A DNA stretch of 64,000 nt from Nitrosomonas sp. (GTDB taxonomy: Bacteria > Pseudomonadota > Gammaproteobacteria > Burkholderiales > Nitrosomonadaceae), in contig JAMWZY010000007.1 in the NCBI GenBank assembly GCA_024281825.1, positions 62,001-126,000 on the forward strand. Direction: 5' to 3'. The translations under genes were made by a program, and so were the position numbers. Positions within the stretch are counted from its first letter, which is position 1. Each line of letters begins with the position of its first letter. The notes beneath the pieces are model-generated. The model searched no databases, was not told the DNA's origin, and saw only the letters and a list, made by a program, of their open reading frames with translations. Below, piece after piece: positions 38,536-49,161 of this stretch.

Positions 38536-39429
38536 ATGAAAGGCAAAGGAATGACTTTGATGGATTGGCAGAAGCAGTATGGAACAGAAGAAGGCTGTAT
38601 CGAAGCGCTGATAAAGCAACGCTGGCCGGAAGGCTTTCGCTGCCCATGCTGTGGCTACGATAATGGTTATGCTATTAAGACACGTGGTTATTGGGAATGC
38701 AGCCAATGTCATAAACAAACCTCGATAACGGCTGGTACCTTATTTCATTCAACCAATCTGCCATTAACCAAGTGGTTCTGGGCGATTTACTTAGTTGCAT
38801 CTGATAAAGGCGGTGTTTCTGCCTTACGATTATCCAAACAAATTAACGTGTCTTGGATTACTGCCAGCAGAATGCTACGCAAGATTCGTATTGCTATGGG
38901 ACACCGAGATAGCCTATATCGGTTACAAGATTTGATTGAAATAGACGACGCATTGATTGGAGGGCGTCATACTGGGGGAAAGCGCGGTCGGGGCGCTGAA
39001 AGAAAAACATCAGTGCTCGTCGCGATTGAGAGTCGAGAAAAGCGTGCTGGTTTTATTGCCATGCAGCAAGTCTCTAGCGTTAACCGAGAAACGGTGTCAC
39101 AGTTTGTAAAGCGGCATCTGTCACCTGATCAATATGTACGAAGTGATGCACTGCCAGCCTTAGCTGAAATCAGTAAAACACAGAACCATACTCCTCGTGT
39201 GACTCCACCAAACAAAGCTGGCGAATGGCTTCCATGGGTTCATGTCGCAATTGGCAATCTCAAGACATTTTTATTGGGAACATATCATGGTGTGTCATCA
39301 GGTTACTTGCAAGAATACCTCAATGAATTTTGCTATCGCTTTAATCGACGAGTGCGGGAAGCAGAACTGCCTTCTCGACTCCTCAATGCATGTTTGAGTC
39401 ACACCCAGATTAAACTGAGAATAGTTTAG
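38536..39429 (+). CDS. IS1595-family (ISXO2-like) transposase
   Basis: A 297-residue transposase. The N-terminal zinc ribbon is FRCPCCGYDN ... YWECSQCHKQTS (about residues 34-65); the ISXO2-like catalytic domain follows with IEIDDALIGGR (first Asp), YVRSDALPAL (second Asp), and a late Asn/His/Glu region (HVAIGNLKTFLLGTYHG, then YLNEFCYRFNRR). The gene fills the element and its stop lies in the first copy of the duplicated right end. All key motifs look intact, so it may be active. Confidence 0.92.
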   Translation: MKGKGMTLMDWQKQYGTEEGCIEALIKQRWPEGFRCPCCGYDNGYAIKTRGYWECSQCHKQTSITAGTLFHSTNLPLTKWFWAIYLVASDKGGVSALRLSKQINVSWITASRMLRKIRIAMGHRDSLYRLQDLIEIDDALIGGRHTGGKRGRGAERKTSVLVAIESREKRAGFIAMQQVSSVNRETVSQFVKRHLSPDQYVRSDALPALAEISKTQNHTPRVTPPNKAGEWLPWVHVAIGNLKTFLLGTYHGVSSGYLQEYLNEFCYRFNRRVREAELPSRLLNACLSHTQIKLRIV

Positions 39430-39510
39430 AGGCATAAGAACTGCCTTCTCGACTCCTCAATGCATGTTTGAGTCACACCCAGATTAAACTGAGAATAGTT
39501 TAGAGGCATA
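39363..39510 (+). repeat. 74-bp tandem duplication of the IS right end
   Basis: 39363-39436 and 39437-39510 are identical and adjacent. Each copy holds the last 22 codons or so of the transposase frame plus the right inverted repeat. Only the outer copy abuts the 8-bp target repeat, so the element carries two right ends. Confidence 0.95.
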
Positions 39511-39742
39511 TTTATGTATGTCGATAAATTACGGTTTATACGGTGCCAACAATTAATCATGTTACGATTTCTATAAAATGATGGTAAGGCTATTTTGTCG
39601 GTAGAGATTAGAGATGTTAGTGTACAAGTATTTAATTATTTCTTGAAAGCATGGTCACTGAATCTTCTGCTCTTTAAAATCTTTCCAATATGTTAATCTG
39701 GTTTCTCTAATCTAAAATCCTATATCTTTTCCTAGGTGGTAT

Positions 39743-41815
39743 ATGAATAATTTAATCTCAAAACTGGGCTGGTTGTCACTGTCTCTTGCTGGTGCATTTG
39801 CTTTTGGCGTCATAGCGTTAAATCGTGGTGAGGCGATTGGTGCTATTTGGATTGTCATAGCAGCAGTGTGCATATATTTGATTGCTTATCGTTTCTACAG
39901 TCTATTCATAGCAAGTCGTGTGTTGGGGCTGGATGCAACGCGCATGACACCCGCGTACAAGCATAACGATGGCTTGGATCATGTACCTACAAATAAATAT
40001 GTATTATTTGGGCACCATTTCGCAGCAATTGCCGGAGCGGGACCTTTGGTTGGGCCGATTTTAGCGGCACAGATGGGATATTTGCCCGGTATGCTGTGGT
40101 TGCTAGCTGGCGTTGTGTTTGCAGGAGCAGTACAAGATTTCATTGTATTATTTGTTTCGACACGACGTAACGCCCGTTCGTTGGGTGACTTAATCAAATC
40201 AGAGCTGGGGCAAATACCAGGCATGATCGCATTATTTGGTGCGTTTTTTATTATGCTGATTTTGTTAGCGGTATTGTCTCTGATCGTGGTCAAAGCACTA
40301 GCTGAATCACCTTGGGGCTTATTTACCGTTGCAGCAACAATCCCTATCGCGCTATTCATGGGTGTTTATTCGCGATTCATACGCCCTTGTGCGATCGGTG
40401 AAGTTTCGTTGATTGGCTTTGTGCTATTGATGCTATCCATCATTGCGGGACAGTATGTACAGGAACATCCTGTTTGGGGTGAGTTTTTCACTCTGACCGG
40501 CGAACAGTTAACTTGGTTATTGATTGGCTACGGCTTTATCGCATCAGTGTTACCGGTTTGGTTGTTGTTGGCACCACGTGATTACTTGTCGACATTTTTG
40601 AAAATTGGCACGATCGTTGGATTAGCGATTGGCGTGGTGATTGTTTCACCAGAACTCAAAATGCCGGCATTGACACAGTTTATCGATGGTTCTGGGCCGG
40701 TTTGGTCAGGTGACTTATTTCCTTTCTTATTTGTTACCATTGCGTGTGGCGCGATTTCCGGTTTTCATTCATTGATCGCTTCTGGTACGACGCCAAAAAT
40801 GATCCAAAATGAAACTGATGCACGCTTCATTGGCTATGGCGCCATGCTGATGGAGTCGTTCGTGGCCATTATGGCGTTGGTTGCAGCAGCGGCATTGGAA
40901 CCGGGAATTTACTTTGCAATGAATAGCCCGGGCGCGATCATCGGCACAACAGCAGAATCAGCAGCGCAAACCATTTCACAATGGGGATTCTATGTCACTC
41001 CGGAAATGATTAACCAAACAGCACAGAATGTCGGTGAACACAGTATCATTTCCCGTACAGGCGGCGCGCCGACATTAGCGGTTGGTATGGCACAAATTTT
41101 GTCGGAAGTGATTGGCGGCACTGCAATGATGGCCTTTTGGTATCATTTTGCCATTTTATTTGAAGCCTTATTTATTTTAACTGCGGTCGATGCGGGCACT
41201 CGTGCCGGTCGGTTTATGTTGCAGGACTTGCTCGGATCGTTTATTCCAGCGATGAAGCGTACTGATTCGCTCGTAGCCAGCTTGATTGCTACTGCACTTT
41301 GTGTTTCAGGCTGGGGCTATTTTTTATATCAAGGCGTCATAGATCCATTGGGTGGTATTAATACCTTATGGCCATTATTTGGTATCTCCAACCAAATGCT
41401 AGCGGGTATCGCACTGATTTTATGCACGAGTGTGTTGTTTAAAATGAAACAAGATCGCTATGCTTGGGTTACGGTCATCCCATTGATGTGGGTCAGTGTG
41501 TGTACTTTGACTGCAGCGTGGCAGAAAATTTTCCATGATAATCCACGTATCGGTTTTCTGGCACACGCTCAACAATACCAAGAAGCCATTGCGCAAGGAA
41601 TGGTACTGGCTCCAGCTAAATCGATTGAACAAATGCAACAGGTTGTCTTTAACGATTACGTGAATACGTCATTAGCAGTCTTATTTATGCTGGTGCTAAT
41701 CAGCATGCTGATATTTGGCGTGAGAACCGCATTACAGGCGCGTGTAATGAACCAGCCAACAGTGCAGGAGGCGCCTTTTGAGTTACTGCCATCCCATGTG
41801 ATGCCACAAAAATAA
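39743..41815 (+). CDS. cstA: CstA-family peptide/pyruvate transporter
   Basis: A 690-residue membrane protein of the carbon-starvation CstA family with many helices throughout. Family blocks include [30 protein letters not shown] near the N-terminus in pieces such as [16 protein letters not shown], and [14 protein letters not shown] in the middle. CstA and its paralogue BtsT import peptides or pyruvate when carbon is short. AGGTGG precedes the ATG. The small DUF466 partner gene follows 13 bases on, the same pairing as E. coli cstA-ybdD and btsT-yjiX. Confidence 0.93.
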   Translation: MNNLISKLGWLSLSLAGAFAFGVIALNRGEAIGAIWIVIAAVCIYLIAYRFYSLFIASRVLGLDATRMTPAYKHNDGLDHVPTNKYVLFGHHFAAIAGAGPLVGPILAAQMGYLPGMLWLLAGVVFAGAVQDFIVLFVSTRRNARSLGDLIKSELGQIPGMIALFGAFFIMLILLAVLSLIVVKALAESPWGLFTVAATIPIALFMGVYSRFIRPCAIGEVSLIGFVLLMLSIIAGQYVQEHPVWGEFFTLTGEQLTWLLIGYGFIASVLPVWLLLAPRDYLSTFLKIGTIVGLAIGVVIVSPELKMPALTQFIDGSGPVWSGDLFPFLFVTIACGAISGFHSLIASGTTPKMIQNETDARFIGYGAMLMESFVAIMALVAAAALEPGIYFAMNSPGAIIGTTAESAAQTISQWGFYVTPEMINQTAQNVGEHSIISRTGGAPTLAVGMAQILSEVIGGTAMMAFWYHFAILFEALFILTAVDAGTRAGRFMLQDLLGSFIPAMKRTDSLVASLIATALCVSGWGYFLYQGVIDPLGGINTLWPLFGISNQMLAGIALILCTSVLFKMKQDRYAWVTVIPLMWVSVCTLTAAWQKIFHDNPRIGFLAHAQQYQEAIAQGMVLAPAKSIEQMQQVVFNDYVNTSLAVLFMLVLISMLIFGVRTALQARVMNQPTVQEAPFELLPSHVMPQK

Positions 41816-41828
41816 CAGGAGAAACAAG

Positions 41829-42032
41829 ATGATATTTAAAATATTCAATACCGTAATAACGCGGATAAAGCAAAGTATGCGGCTGATGGTGGGTGTACCT
41901 AATTATGAAGCCTATGTGGTCCATATGAAAACAGCTCATCCAGACCAACCAGTCATGTCATATCCAGAATTCTTTCGTGAACGCCAGGAAGCGCGTTATG
42001 GCGCTAAGGGAAGATTAAATCGTTGTTGTTAA
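41829..42032 (+). CDS. DUF466 (YbdD/YjiX-like) small protein
   Basis: A 67-residue protein with the DUF466 pattern: [20 protein letters not shown], then [22 protein letters not shown] precedes the ATG. It directly follows cstA; in E. coli the equivalent small proteins are made with the CstA/BtsT transporters and are needed for their activity. There is no signal peptide or membrane segment. Confidence 0.92.
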   Translation: MIFKIFNTVITRIKQSMRLMVGVPNYEAYVVHMKTAHPDQPVMSYPEFFRERQEARYGAKGRLNRCC

Positions 42033-42053
42033 CATTCTATAAGGTTGACGGTG

Positions 42054-42626
42054 TTATTTCTTAGTTTGTAATAAAACCAGAATAGCACCGCCGCCGCCAT
42101 CCGATGGTTTTGCCTGATAGAAAGCCAGTACGCTGGGATACATTGCTAACCAATGACCAACTTGTTTTTTTAATATCGGATCGCGATTGGGCGAGCTGAG
42201 CCCTTTGCCATGGATAACACGGACACACCGAAATTGGCTTTCAATACAATTCTCCAAAAATGCAATTAATTCCTGACGAGCTACATCCCGCGTATAGCCA
42301 TGCAAGTCTAAATTATCTTGAATTGGCCAATAACCTCGACGTAGGCGACGAAGCGTTTGATGTGATACGCCAGGCCGAGCAAAAGACCAATCATCACCCG
42401 ACTCAATGGATGAAATGAAGGAATGTTCAGAAGATAAATCCACAGAAACATTTACCAAATCAGGCCTTCGTTTCCTAGAAACTGGTGTAATCGTGCGTTT
42501 ATCCGAAGCTATCCGGTTGGGAGCGGATAATGGCACTACATCCCGCATAGCATCGCGAAATAAAGTATTATCGCTAATGCCACTTAGCGCTGCAGTTTTT
42601 TTTGTATCGCCATCAAAATCATTCAT
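42054..42626 (-). CDS. Smr-domain protein
   Basis: A 190-residue protein. The C-terminal half (about residues 105-190) is an Smr domain, with LDLHGYTRDVARQELIAFL, the IHGKGLSSPNRDP loop, and a GGGGAILVLL end strand. Smr domains bind or nick nucleic acids. The N-terminal ~100 residues are polar and of unknown role, as in stand-alone proteobacterial SmrA/YdaL-type proteins. It begins 30 bases after trxB on the same strand, so the two are probably cotranscribed. Confidence 0.88.
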   Translation of the reverse strand: MNDFDGDTKKTAALSGISDNTLFRDAMRDVVPLSAPNRIASDKRTITPVSRKRRPDLVNVSVDLSSEHSFISSIESGDDWSFARPGVSHQTLRRLRRGYWPIQDNLDLHGYTRDVARQELIAFLENCIESQFRCVRVIHGKGLSSPNRDPILKKQVGHWLAMYPSVLAFYQAKPSDGGGGAILVLLQTKK

Positions 42627-42656
42627 TTGCCACTTTACAACTTGTTACTATTACGG

Positions 42657-43616
<960 letters not shown>

Positions 43617-43746
43617 TTATTATTGTAGATTTAATTAAGCTAAAACTATATTGTACTGGCAAACGAGTGTTTTTTTGTGATTTATCGTTTTACCGAATCA
43701 TTTCATATCACTTTCTAAAGTGAAGTATGTCTGTGCTATGTCTTAA

Positions 43747-44136
43747 TCAAGTGTCGCCACAAATTCTCGCTTCAATATGGTGCAAAATAGATTGATTAGA
43801 AAAATCGAACCAATCCTCAGATTCCGCATGACGTGCACCATTGGGTGTAGTTGCAGCGTTTTCATCAGGATAAAATAGCAACGTAATAATCCTAGCTTTA
43901 TGATCGGTACAATTGAATTCATAGTGTGTTTTTAATGAGTGAAACTGGCCGGGCTGTTGTTTCTCGTAACTTGATAATACCCAAACTTTTCTGAAATGTT
44001 CATTCTTGTCGATAGTTTCCCAATCAACAAAATGCTTTTCCCCATGTTTTACTCCCTGATCAATTGCAGTCCATTTTGCTTGTAAAGGTAAAGCAAAACA
44101 GGTTAGAAAAAACAGTATCAGTAATCGATTGGTCAT
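43747..44136 (-). CDS. surface-adhesin E-like secreted protein
   Basis: About 129 residues from ATG 44136, with a signal peptide (MTNRLLILFFLTCFALPLQA). The mature part fits the 'surface-adhesin protein E' domain: one Trp near the start (AKWTAIDQG), VDWETIDK, KVWVLSSYE, and a Cys pair (FNCTDHKARI and ARICGDT) likely joined by a disulfide. The role is unknown; the family name comes from a Haemophilus adhesin. Start choice rests on the signal peptide, as the ribosome site is weak. No operon partner. Confidence 0.7.
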   Translation of the reverse strand: MTNRLLILFFLTCFALPLQAKWTAIDQGVKHGEKHFVDWETIDKNEHFRKVWVLSSYEKQQPGQFHSLKTHYEFNCTDHKARIITLLFYPDENAATTPNGARHAESEDWFDFSNQSILHHIEARICGDT

Positions 44137-44511
44137 TTTTAACAATCCCGATGAAAAGTGGATTTCTTAGTGCGTTATCTCAAGCAGCTTAAATTATGGA
44201 TATATTAGATTTTGCGACGAAAATGCAATATTCATGCAGGATGTTGTAAAAGTGTATTATTTTGCAATAAAAAAGTTCCCACTGTGGAAACTTTGGTCTA
44301 TTCTTAGCGACGGGTCTATTCTGTGCCAAGTTTTTCTTCAACCAATGTGAAATTACATATCGGCGTGCTTCATGCACGTTTTATTATATCTGGAATAGCT
44401 GTGTTTTTTTACAGTCACAGTTAGACATATTGCAAAGTTTCTTATTTTGGAAATCTTCAGAACTGATACAAACTGCTAACAACGTTATATATCTTCAACT
44501 TGGAGTTAATT

Positions 44512-45159
44512 ATGGAAGAACTAAATCAGGCCTGGGTGATGTTAAAGCTCGGTGGCGTTATTATCATACCGCTGGTGGCGTTAGCCATAATTGCAGTGGC
44601 AATTATGCTTGAAAAGGCTTTTATTTATTGGCGTTATGCGCGGTTGTCTAACGATTTGTTAAATCTAGTGGAAACTTATGGATTTAAATGGAATGATTTG
44701 GAAAAAATTCTTTCAGGGTTGGATAAACGCCATTATTACAAACGCTTCTTCGAAGTGGTCATTTCCAATCGGCATAAACCCGCTTGGTGGACTGAATCAC
44801 GCGCCGCCGATGAAGCACAAATTATTGAAGAATCTTTAGCACGCCGACTTTGGGCGTTGGAAACGATTGTTACCGCAGCACCGTTATTAGGATTGGTAGG
44901 AACTGTGGTTGGCATGATGCGGGCTTTCCAAGTAATCGGCAGTGAAGGTGTTGTTAATCCTACCGCAGTGACAGGCGGTGTGGCTGAAGCTTTAATTGCA
45001 ACTGTCGTGGGATTGGCCATTGCGTTAGTGGCTTTGTTCGGTTTCAATTATTTTTCCCGCTTGCAGTCATTAACAATGGATGAAATGGAGCGCTTGGGTA
45101 CACGATTAATCGACAATATTCGACTTGATCAGCAGAGAGATTCTCATGAGACTTCGTAA
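44512..45159 (+). CDS. ExbB/TolQ-family proton channel protein (second set)
   Basis: About 215 residues from ATG 44512, six bases after GGAG. Three helices: about residues 17-38 (GVIIIPLVALAIIAVAIMLE), and two in the C-terminal half with the family signature APLLGLVGTVVGMMRAF and VAEALIATVVGLAIALVALF. It is the first gene of an ExbB-ExbD-TonB-like operon. The sequence is clearly different from the exbB at 1.6-2.4 kb, so it serves another system. Confidence 0.9.
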   Translation: MEELNQAWVMLKLGGVIIIPLVALAIIAVAIMLEKAFIYWRYARLSNDLLNLVETYGFKWNDLEKILSGLDKRHYYKRFFEVVISNRHKPAWWTESRAADEAQIIEESLARRLWALETIVTAAPLLGLVGTVVGMMRAFQVIGSEGVVNPTAVTGGVAEALIATVVGLAIALVALFGFNYFSRLQSLTMDEMERLGTRLIDNIRLDQQRDSHETS

Positions 45160-45547
45160 ATCACGCACTGTTTCAAAGGGTAAGATCGAAATCATTCCGA
45201 TGATTGATGTCATGTTTTTTTTGCTTGCCACATTCATGTTGGCATCGTTATCAATGCAGAATCTAGATTCTCTGCAAGTCAATTTACCTGAAGGTGAAGC
45301 GGAAAAACTGAGTGCCGAAAAGCCTGTGACACTTTCGTTGACCAAAGATAGCAAAATTTATATCAATCAGAAAACGGTTACGCTGGATACACTAGCCGAA
45401 ACACTCAAACCGCTGCTTGCGGATTCCAAACAAAAACTGATAGTTTCGGCAGATAACGAGGCACCGCAGGGTGTTGTAGTACAAGCGATGCTTCGAGCCC
45501 GGCAAGCTGGCGTACAGCATTTTCTTATTGCTGTAAAACATAAATAA
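45146..45547 (+). CDS. ExbD/TolR-family protein (second set)
   Basis: About 133 residues from ATG 45146, which overlaps the upstream gene by 14 bases. The membrane helix (about residues 17-38, IIPMIDVMFFLLATFMLA) carries the conserved Asp. A periplasmic ExbD domain follows, with a long helix-rich middle and a C-terminal VVVQAMLRARQAGVQHFLIA. It would form the proton channel with the preceding gene product and energise the third protein. Confidence 0.9.
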   Translation: MRLRKSRTVSKGKIEIIPMIDVMFFLLATFMLASLSMQNLDSLQVNLPEGEAEKLSAEKPVTLSLTKDSKIYINQKTVTLDTLAETLKPLLADSKQKLIVSADNEAPQGVVVQAMLRARQAGVQHFLIAVKHK

Positions 45548-45557
45548 TACAAGTCAT

Positions 45558-46421
45558 ATGGCGAGCTCCAGATCTCAAGAGATTCGTCTGTGGTGGCCAT
45601 TACCACTAGCGGCTCTGATATGGTTGCTGATAATTTGGGGGGTAGGTTTTTTATTATCAATGCCGGAGGTTGAAATCGAAACACCTCCACCCATTGCCGC
45701 CAGTTTTATTGATCTAAACGAAACGGAAGATGCGACAAACTCCCTACCTGCTTCTGCACCAAGTGCTCCAACACCACCTCAAGAAAAACCTGTACCAATG
45801 GAAGTGGCGCCTAAACCAGCACAAAAAATGCCAGCTCCTTCCGCTCAGAATCCACCAACAGCGCGCCTACCGAAACCGAAAATTGCTGATAAAACTGTTA
45901 AACCTAAACCTTCGCAAGAAAAATCCATCACTAAAAAACCTGAAAAAACCACCCCAGATCAATCAGTTGATTTATCGGATTTTATTAATAAAAATCGGGC
46001 CAAACGTGGTGAACCTGGGATTTTTGATCATCTTAATCATATGCCGCCGAATAATGCGATTCCATTATCTTCCCCGAGTGAAGCGCGTATGGCCAATGTC
46101 AGGCGGAATCTACAAACATCTGGCACGAGTGGCATATTTCAGATTCTCCGGATAGGACCTCGCACGGCTGAATTCTCATTTCGTGCATGGACAACGGGAC
46201 AAAGCAATCCTCGTTTGCAATACATTCAAGTAGATGCCGGCCCTGACGGTAGCGTCGAACGTGCCATTATTCGGCGCATGATTCAATTGATCCGGGAATA
46301 TTATAAGGAGGATTTTAATTGGGAATCTCATCGTTTGCATCGCGTGGTAGTTTTGTCTGCACGTGAGAAAGATACCAAAGGACTCGAAGATTTTTTGATG
46401 CGAGAGTTTTTTGTAAATTAA
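45558..46421 (+). CDS. TonB/TolA-like transducer with atypical C-terminal domain
   Basis: A 287-residue protein: one N-terminal anchor (about residues 13-34), a Pro/Lys-rich periplasmic spacer (about 40-150, many PxP, KP and APxP motifs), then a C-terminal domain of ~130 residues. The architecture and position after ExbB/ExbD genes say energy transducer. However, the C-terminal domain (FRAWTTGQSNPRLQYIQVDA, then RRMIQLIREYYKEDFNWESH) lacks the TonB_C YP...G pattern, and I do not recognise it. Its partner, a receptor or an envelope machine, is unknown. Confidence 0.75.
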   Translation: MASSRSQEIRLWWPLPLAALIWLLIIWGVGFLLSMPEVEIETPPPIAASFIDLNETEDATNSLPASAPSAPTPPQEKPVPMEVAPKPAQKMPAPSAQNPPTARLPKPKIADKTVKPKPSQEKSITKKPEKTTPDQSVDLSDFINKNRAKRGEPGIFDHLNHMPPNNAIPLSSPSEARMANVRRNLQTSGTSGIFQILRIGPRTAEFSFRAWTTGQSNPRLQYIQVDAGPDGSVERAIIRRMIQLIREYYKEDFNWESHRLHRVVVLSAREKDTKGLEDFLMREFFVN

Positions 46422-46779
46422 CAGTGATGACCATACAACGTCTGCATCTTATATAGATAGAGATCTTGCAAAACTTAATAAAGTTGCTCCGTGCGCTTAT
46501 GCTGATTATGCTGACTTTAAAAATACAAAAACTATAATATTCCTCATGGCAAAACCACGAGGAATCGCAAATTCAAAGTGGCAATCAATTCCAAATCCCC
46601 CAGTCAAATTTGAATTGGCGTATTATCACCAACAAAAGGGATCGGCTCATGGGGCTTGACTCAAGAAAATAGCCTCCGGAAAATACGGAACGATTCAAGA
46701 CGGCGAATATTAAGTCTCTATGTAACCAACAACAAAAGAATTATTTGTTGATTATTCATCAATAGGAGTTTTCTTTCTT
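46422..46779. other. intergenic region before ppsA
   Basis: About 358 bases. One frame from 46545 reads MAKPRGIANSKWQSIPNPPV and a little more before stopping; it looks like chance or a tiny relic. AGGAG 12 bases before the ATG at 46780 is the ppsA ribosome site. Nothing else is evident. Confidence 0.4.
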
Positions 46780-49161
46780 ATGTCAAAATACATTGCTTGG
46801 TTTAATCAGTTGACGATGAAAGATGTGGGCTTGGTTGGCGGTAAAAATGCTTCGTTGGGGGAAATGATCAGCCACCTTTCACAAGCAGGCGTTAATGTAC
46901 CGACAGGCTTTGCCACCACGACCCAAGCTTACCGAGAATTTCTAGTTGCTAATGGATTAGCTGATCGTATCAATCGTGTACTAGAGGCCTTGGACGTTGA
47001 CGATATCAATGCGCTGACGACTGCAGGTAAAACGATCCGTACCTGGGTGCTTGATGCAACCCTGCCAGATGCCATTTTGCAGGCCATATCGCTAGCTTAT
47101 GAACAGCTTGTTGCCAGTAGCGCTGACCACGAGGATATTTCGTTTGCGGTACGCTCATCGGCAACCGCTGAGGATTTGGCAGATGCATCATTTGCTGGCC
47201 AGCAAGAGACACTGCTGAATGTGCATGGGGTCGAGCAGATTATTGCTGCGATCAAAATAGTATTTGCTTCACTGTATAACGATCGTGCTATTGCTTATCG
47301 TGTACATCAACAATTCCCGCACGATAGGGTGTATCTTTCTGCTGGTATTCAGAAAATGGTGCGTAGCGACCTGGGTGCCAGTGGCGTGATGTTCACACTC
47401 GACACCGAATCCGGTTTTCGTGATGCGATTTTTATTACGTCTGCCTATGGTTTAGGTGAAACGATTGTGCAGGGTACTGTCAATCCGGATGAGTTCTATG
47501 TGTATAAACGCGGCTTGACTCTAGGCTACCCTGCGATTCTCTCACGTCGCCTAGGGACCAAAGTCATCGAGATGATTTATGGCGATAAAAAAAATACCAA
47601 TGATGCATCCACGCTTACCCGCAATGTGGATGCTGAGCGACGCATGCGTTTTTCTCTGTCGGATGCTCAAGTTGAAGCACTGGCGCGCCAAGCCATAATC
47701 ATCGAGCAGCATTATGGTCGTCCGATGGACATTGAATGGGCCTTGGATGGATTGGACGAGCAGTTGTACATCGTACAAGCTCGTCCTGAAACGGTTGAAA
47801 GCCGTGCCAGTCAAGCCGTCGAACGATTCAAGCTAAATGACCATGGAAGCGTGTTGGTTGAAGGGCGAGCGATTGGGCATAAAATTGGCCAGGGTACGGC
47901 CCGCTTAATCATGGGCACTGATCAGATGCATGAAGTTCAGCCCGGCGATGTGTTAGTGACGGATATGACTGATCCGGACTGGGAGCCTATTATGAAACGG
48001 GCCTCTGCGATAGTGACCAATCGCGGGGGGCGCACTTGTCATGCAGCCATTATTGCGCGTGAAATGGGAATTCCTGCGGTAGTAGGTTGTGGCGACGCAA
48101 CAGCGCGCATTCAGGATGGTTCCACGGTGACGGTTTCCTGTGCGGAGGGAGATGCGGGGTATGTGTATGCTGGCTTGTTGCGTTTCGAGCACACTACCTC
48201 AGATACCGGAGAATTACCGAATTTGCCGGTGAAAATCATGATGAATGTCGGCAATCCGTCGCATGCTTTTGCATTCTCCCGTATGCCCAATCAAGGGATT
48301 GGACTTGCCCGTCTGGAGTTCATCATCAACAATATGATTGGCATTCATCCGAAAGCACTCCTGGAGTTCGAGCAACTATCCGATGCGTTAAAAGCGGAAA
48401 TTAACAGCCGTATCGCGGGATATGCGAATCCAGTCAGCTTTTATGTGAATAAACTGGTCGAAGGCATTGCCACGCTAGCGGCTGCTTTCTATCCGCATCC
48501 GGTGATTGTACGTACATCCGATTTCAAGTCGAATGAGTATGCCAATCTGATTGCTGGCAGCCGCTATGAGCCGAGCGAAGAAAATCCGATGATCGGTTTT
48601 CGGGGCGCATCGCGCTATCTTGCGTCGGCTTTCCGGGAATGTTTTGAACTCGAATGTCAGGCTTTGCGGACAGTGCGCGATGACATGGGACTAACCAATG
48701 TTGAGATCATGATTCCATTCTGCCGCACATTGACCGAGGCCAAGCAAGTGACAGCATTACTGACAACGCAAGGATTGTTGCGTGGAAAGAACGGGTTGCG
48801 CTTGATTATGATGTGTGAAATCCCTTCCAATGCGGTGCTGGCTGAAGAGTTTTTGCAGTATTTCGATGGCTTCTCCATCGGTTCGAATGACATGACCCAG
48901 CTAACGCTCGGTATCGACCGTGATTCCGGCCTGGTGTCGCATTTGTTCGATGAGCGCAATCCAGCCGTCAAGAAACTGCTGAAAATGGCTATTGAAGCAT
49001 GTCATAAACAGGGAAAATATATCGGTATCTGTGGTCAGGGGCCTTCAGATTATCCAGATTTTGCAGCTTGGTTATTTGAACAAAGGATCAGCAGCCTGTC
49101 GCTCAATCCCGATTCTGTGATCGAAACATGGATGGACTTGGCAAAGTTGCATCATGACTAA
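46780..49161 (+). CDS. ppsA: phosphoenolpyruvate synthase
   Basis: A 793-residue PEP synthase. The N-terminal nucleotide-binding domain begins VGLVGGKNASLGEM; the swivelling domain carries the phospho-accepting His in GGRTCHAAIIAREMGIPAVV; the C-terminal PEP/pyruvate barrel shows VRTSDFKSNEYANL, GFRGASRYL, and FDGFSIGSNDMTQLTLG with the active Cys region CGQGPSDYP. It turns pyruvate and ATP into PEP, AMP and phosphate, feeding gluconeogenesis, which an autotroph needs to build sugars. The regulator gene overlaps its 3' end by eight bases. Confidence 0.96.
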   Translation: MSKYIAWFNQLTMKDVGLVGGKNASLGEMISHLSQAGVNVPTGFATTTQAYREFLVANGLADRINRVLEALDVDDINALTTAGKTIRTWVLDATLPDAILQAISLAYEQLVASSADHEDISFAVRSSATAEDLADASFAGQQETLLNVHGVEQIIAAIKIVFASLYNDRAIAYRVHQQFPHDRVYLSAGIQKMVRSDLGASGVMFTLDTESGFRDAIFITSAYGLGETIVQGTVNPDEFYVYKRGLTLGYPAILSRRLGTKVIEMIYGDKKNTNDASTLTRNVDAERRMRFSLSDAQVEALARQAIIIEQHYGRPMDIEWALDGLDEQLYIVQARPETVESRASQAVERFKLNDHGSVLVEGRAIGHKIGQGTARLIMGTDQMHEVQPGDVLVTDMTDPDWEPIMKRASAIVTNRGGRTCHAAIIAREMGIPAVVGCGDATARIQDGSTVTVSCAEGDAGYVYAGLLRFEHTTSDTGELPNLPVKIMMNVGNPSHAFAFSRMPNQGIGLARLEFIINNMIGIHPKALLEFEQLSDALKAEINSRIAGYANPVSFYVNKLVEGIATLAAAFYPHPVIVRTSDFKSNEYANLIAGSRYEPSEENPMIGFRGASRYLASAFRECFELECQALRTVRDDMGLTNVEIMIPFCRTLTEAKQVTALLTTQGLLRGKNGLRLIMMCEIPSNAVLAEEFLQYFDGFSIGSNDMTQLTLGIDRDSGLVSHLFDERNPAVKKLLKMAIEACHKQGKYIGICGQGPSDYPDFAAWLFEQRISSLSLNPDSVIETWMDLAKLHHD

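Larger units (their letters stand above)
38467..39510 (+). mobile_element. IS1595-family insertion sequence
   Basis: A 1044-bp element. Its left end (TGCCTATGAACTATTCTCAG from 38469) matches the inverted right end (TGCCTCTAAACTATTCTCAG) at 18 of 20 positions. It is flanked by the perfect 8-bp direct repeat TTTATGTA at 38459-38466 and 39511-39518, the duplication size typical of IS1595 members. It carries one transposase gene. The right end is duplicated in tandem (74 bp). The clean target repeat implies no later rearrangement across the insertion. Confidence 0.9.

Noticed and set aside
44189-44377. 62-codon minus-strand frame upstream of the second exbB gene
   Set aside because: No ribosome site, no recognisable motif, composition like the surrounding spacer; treated as chance.
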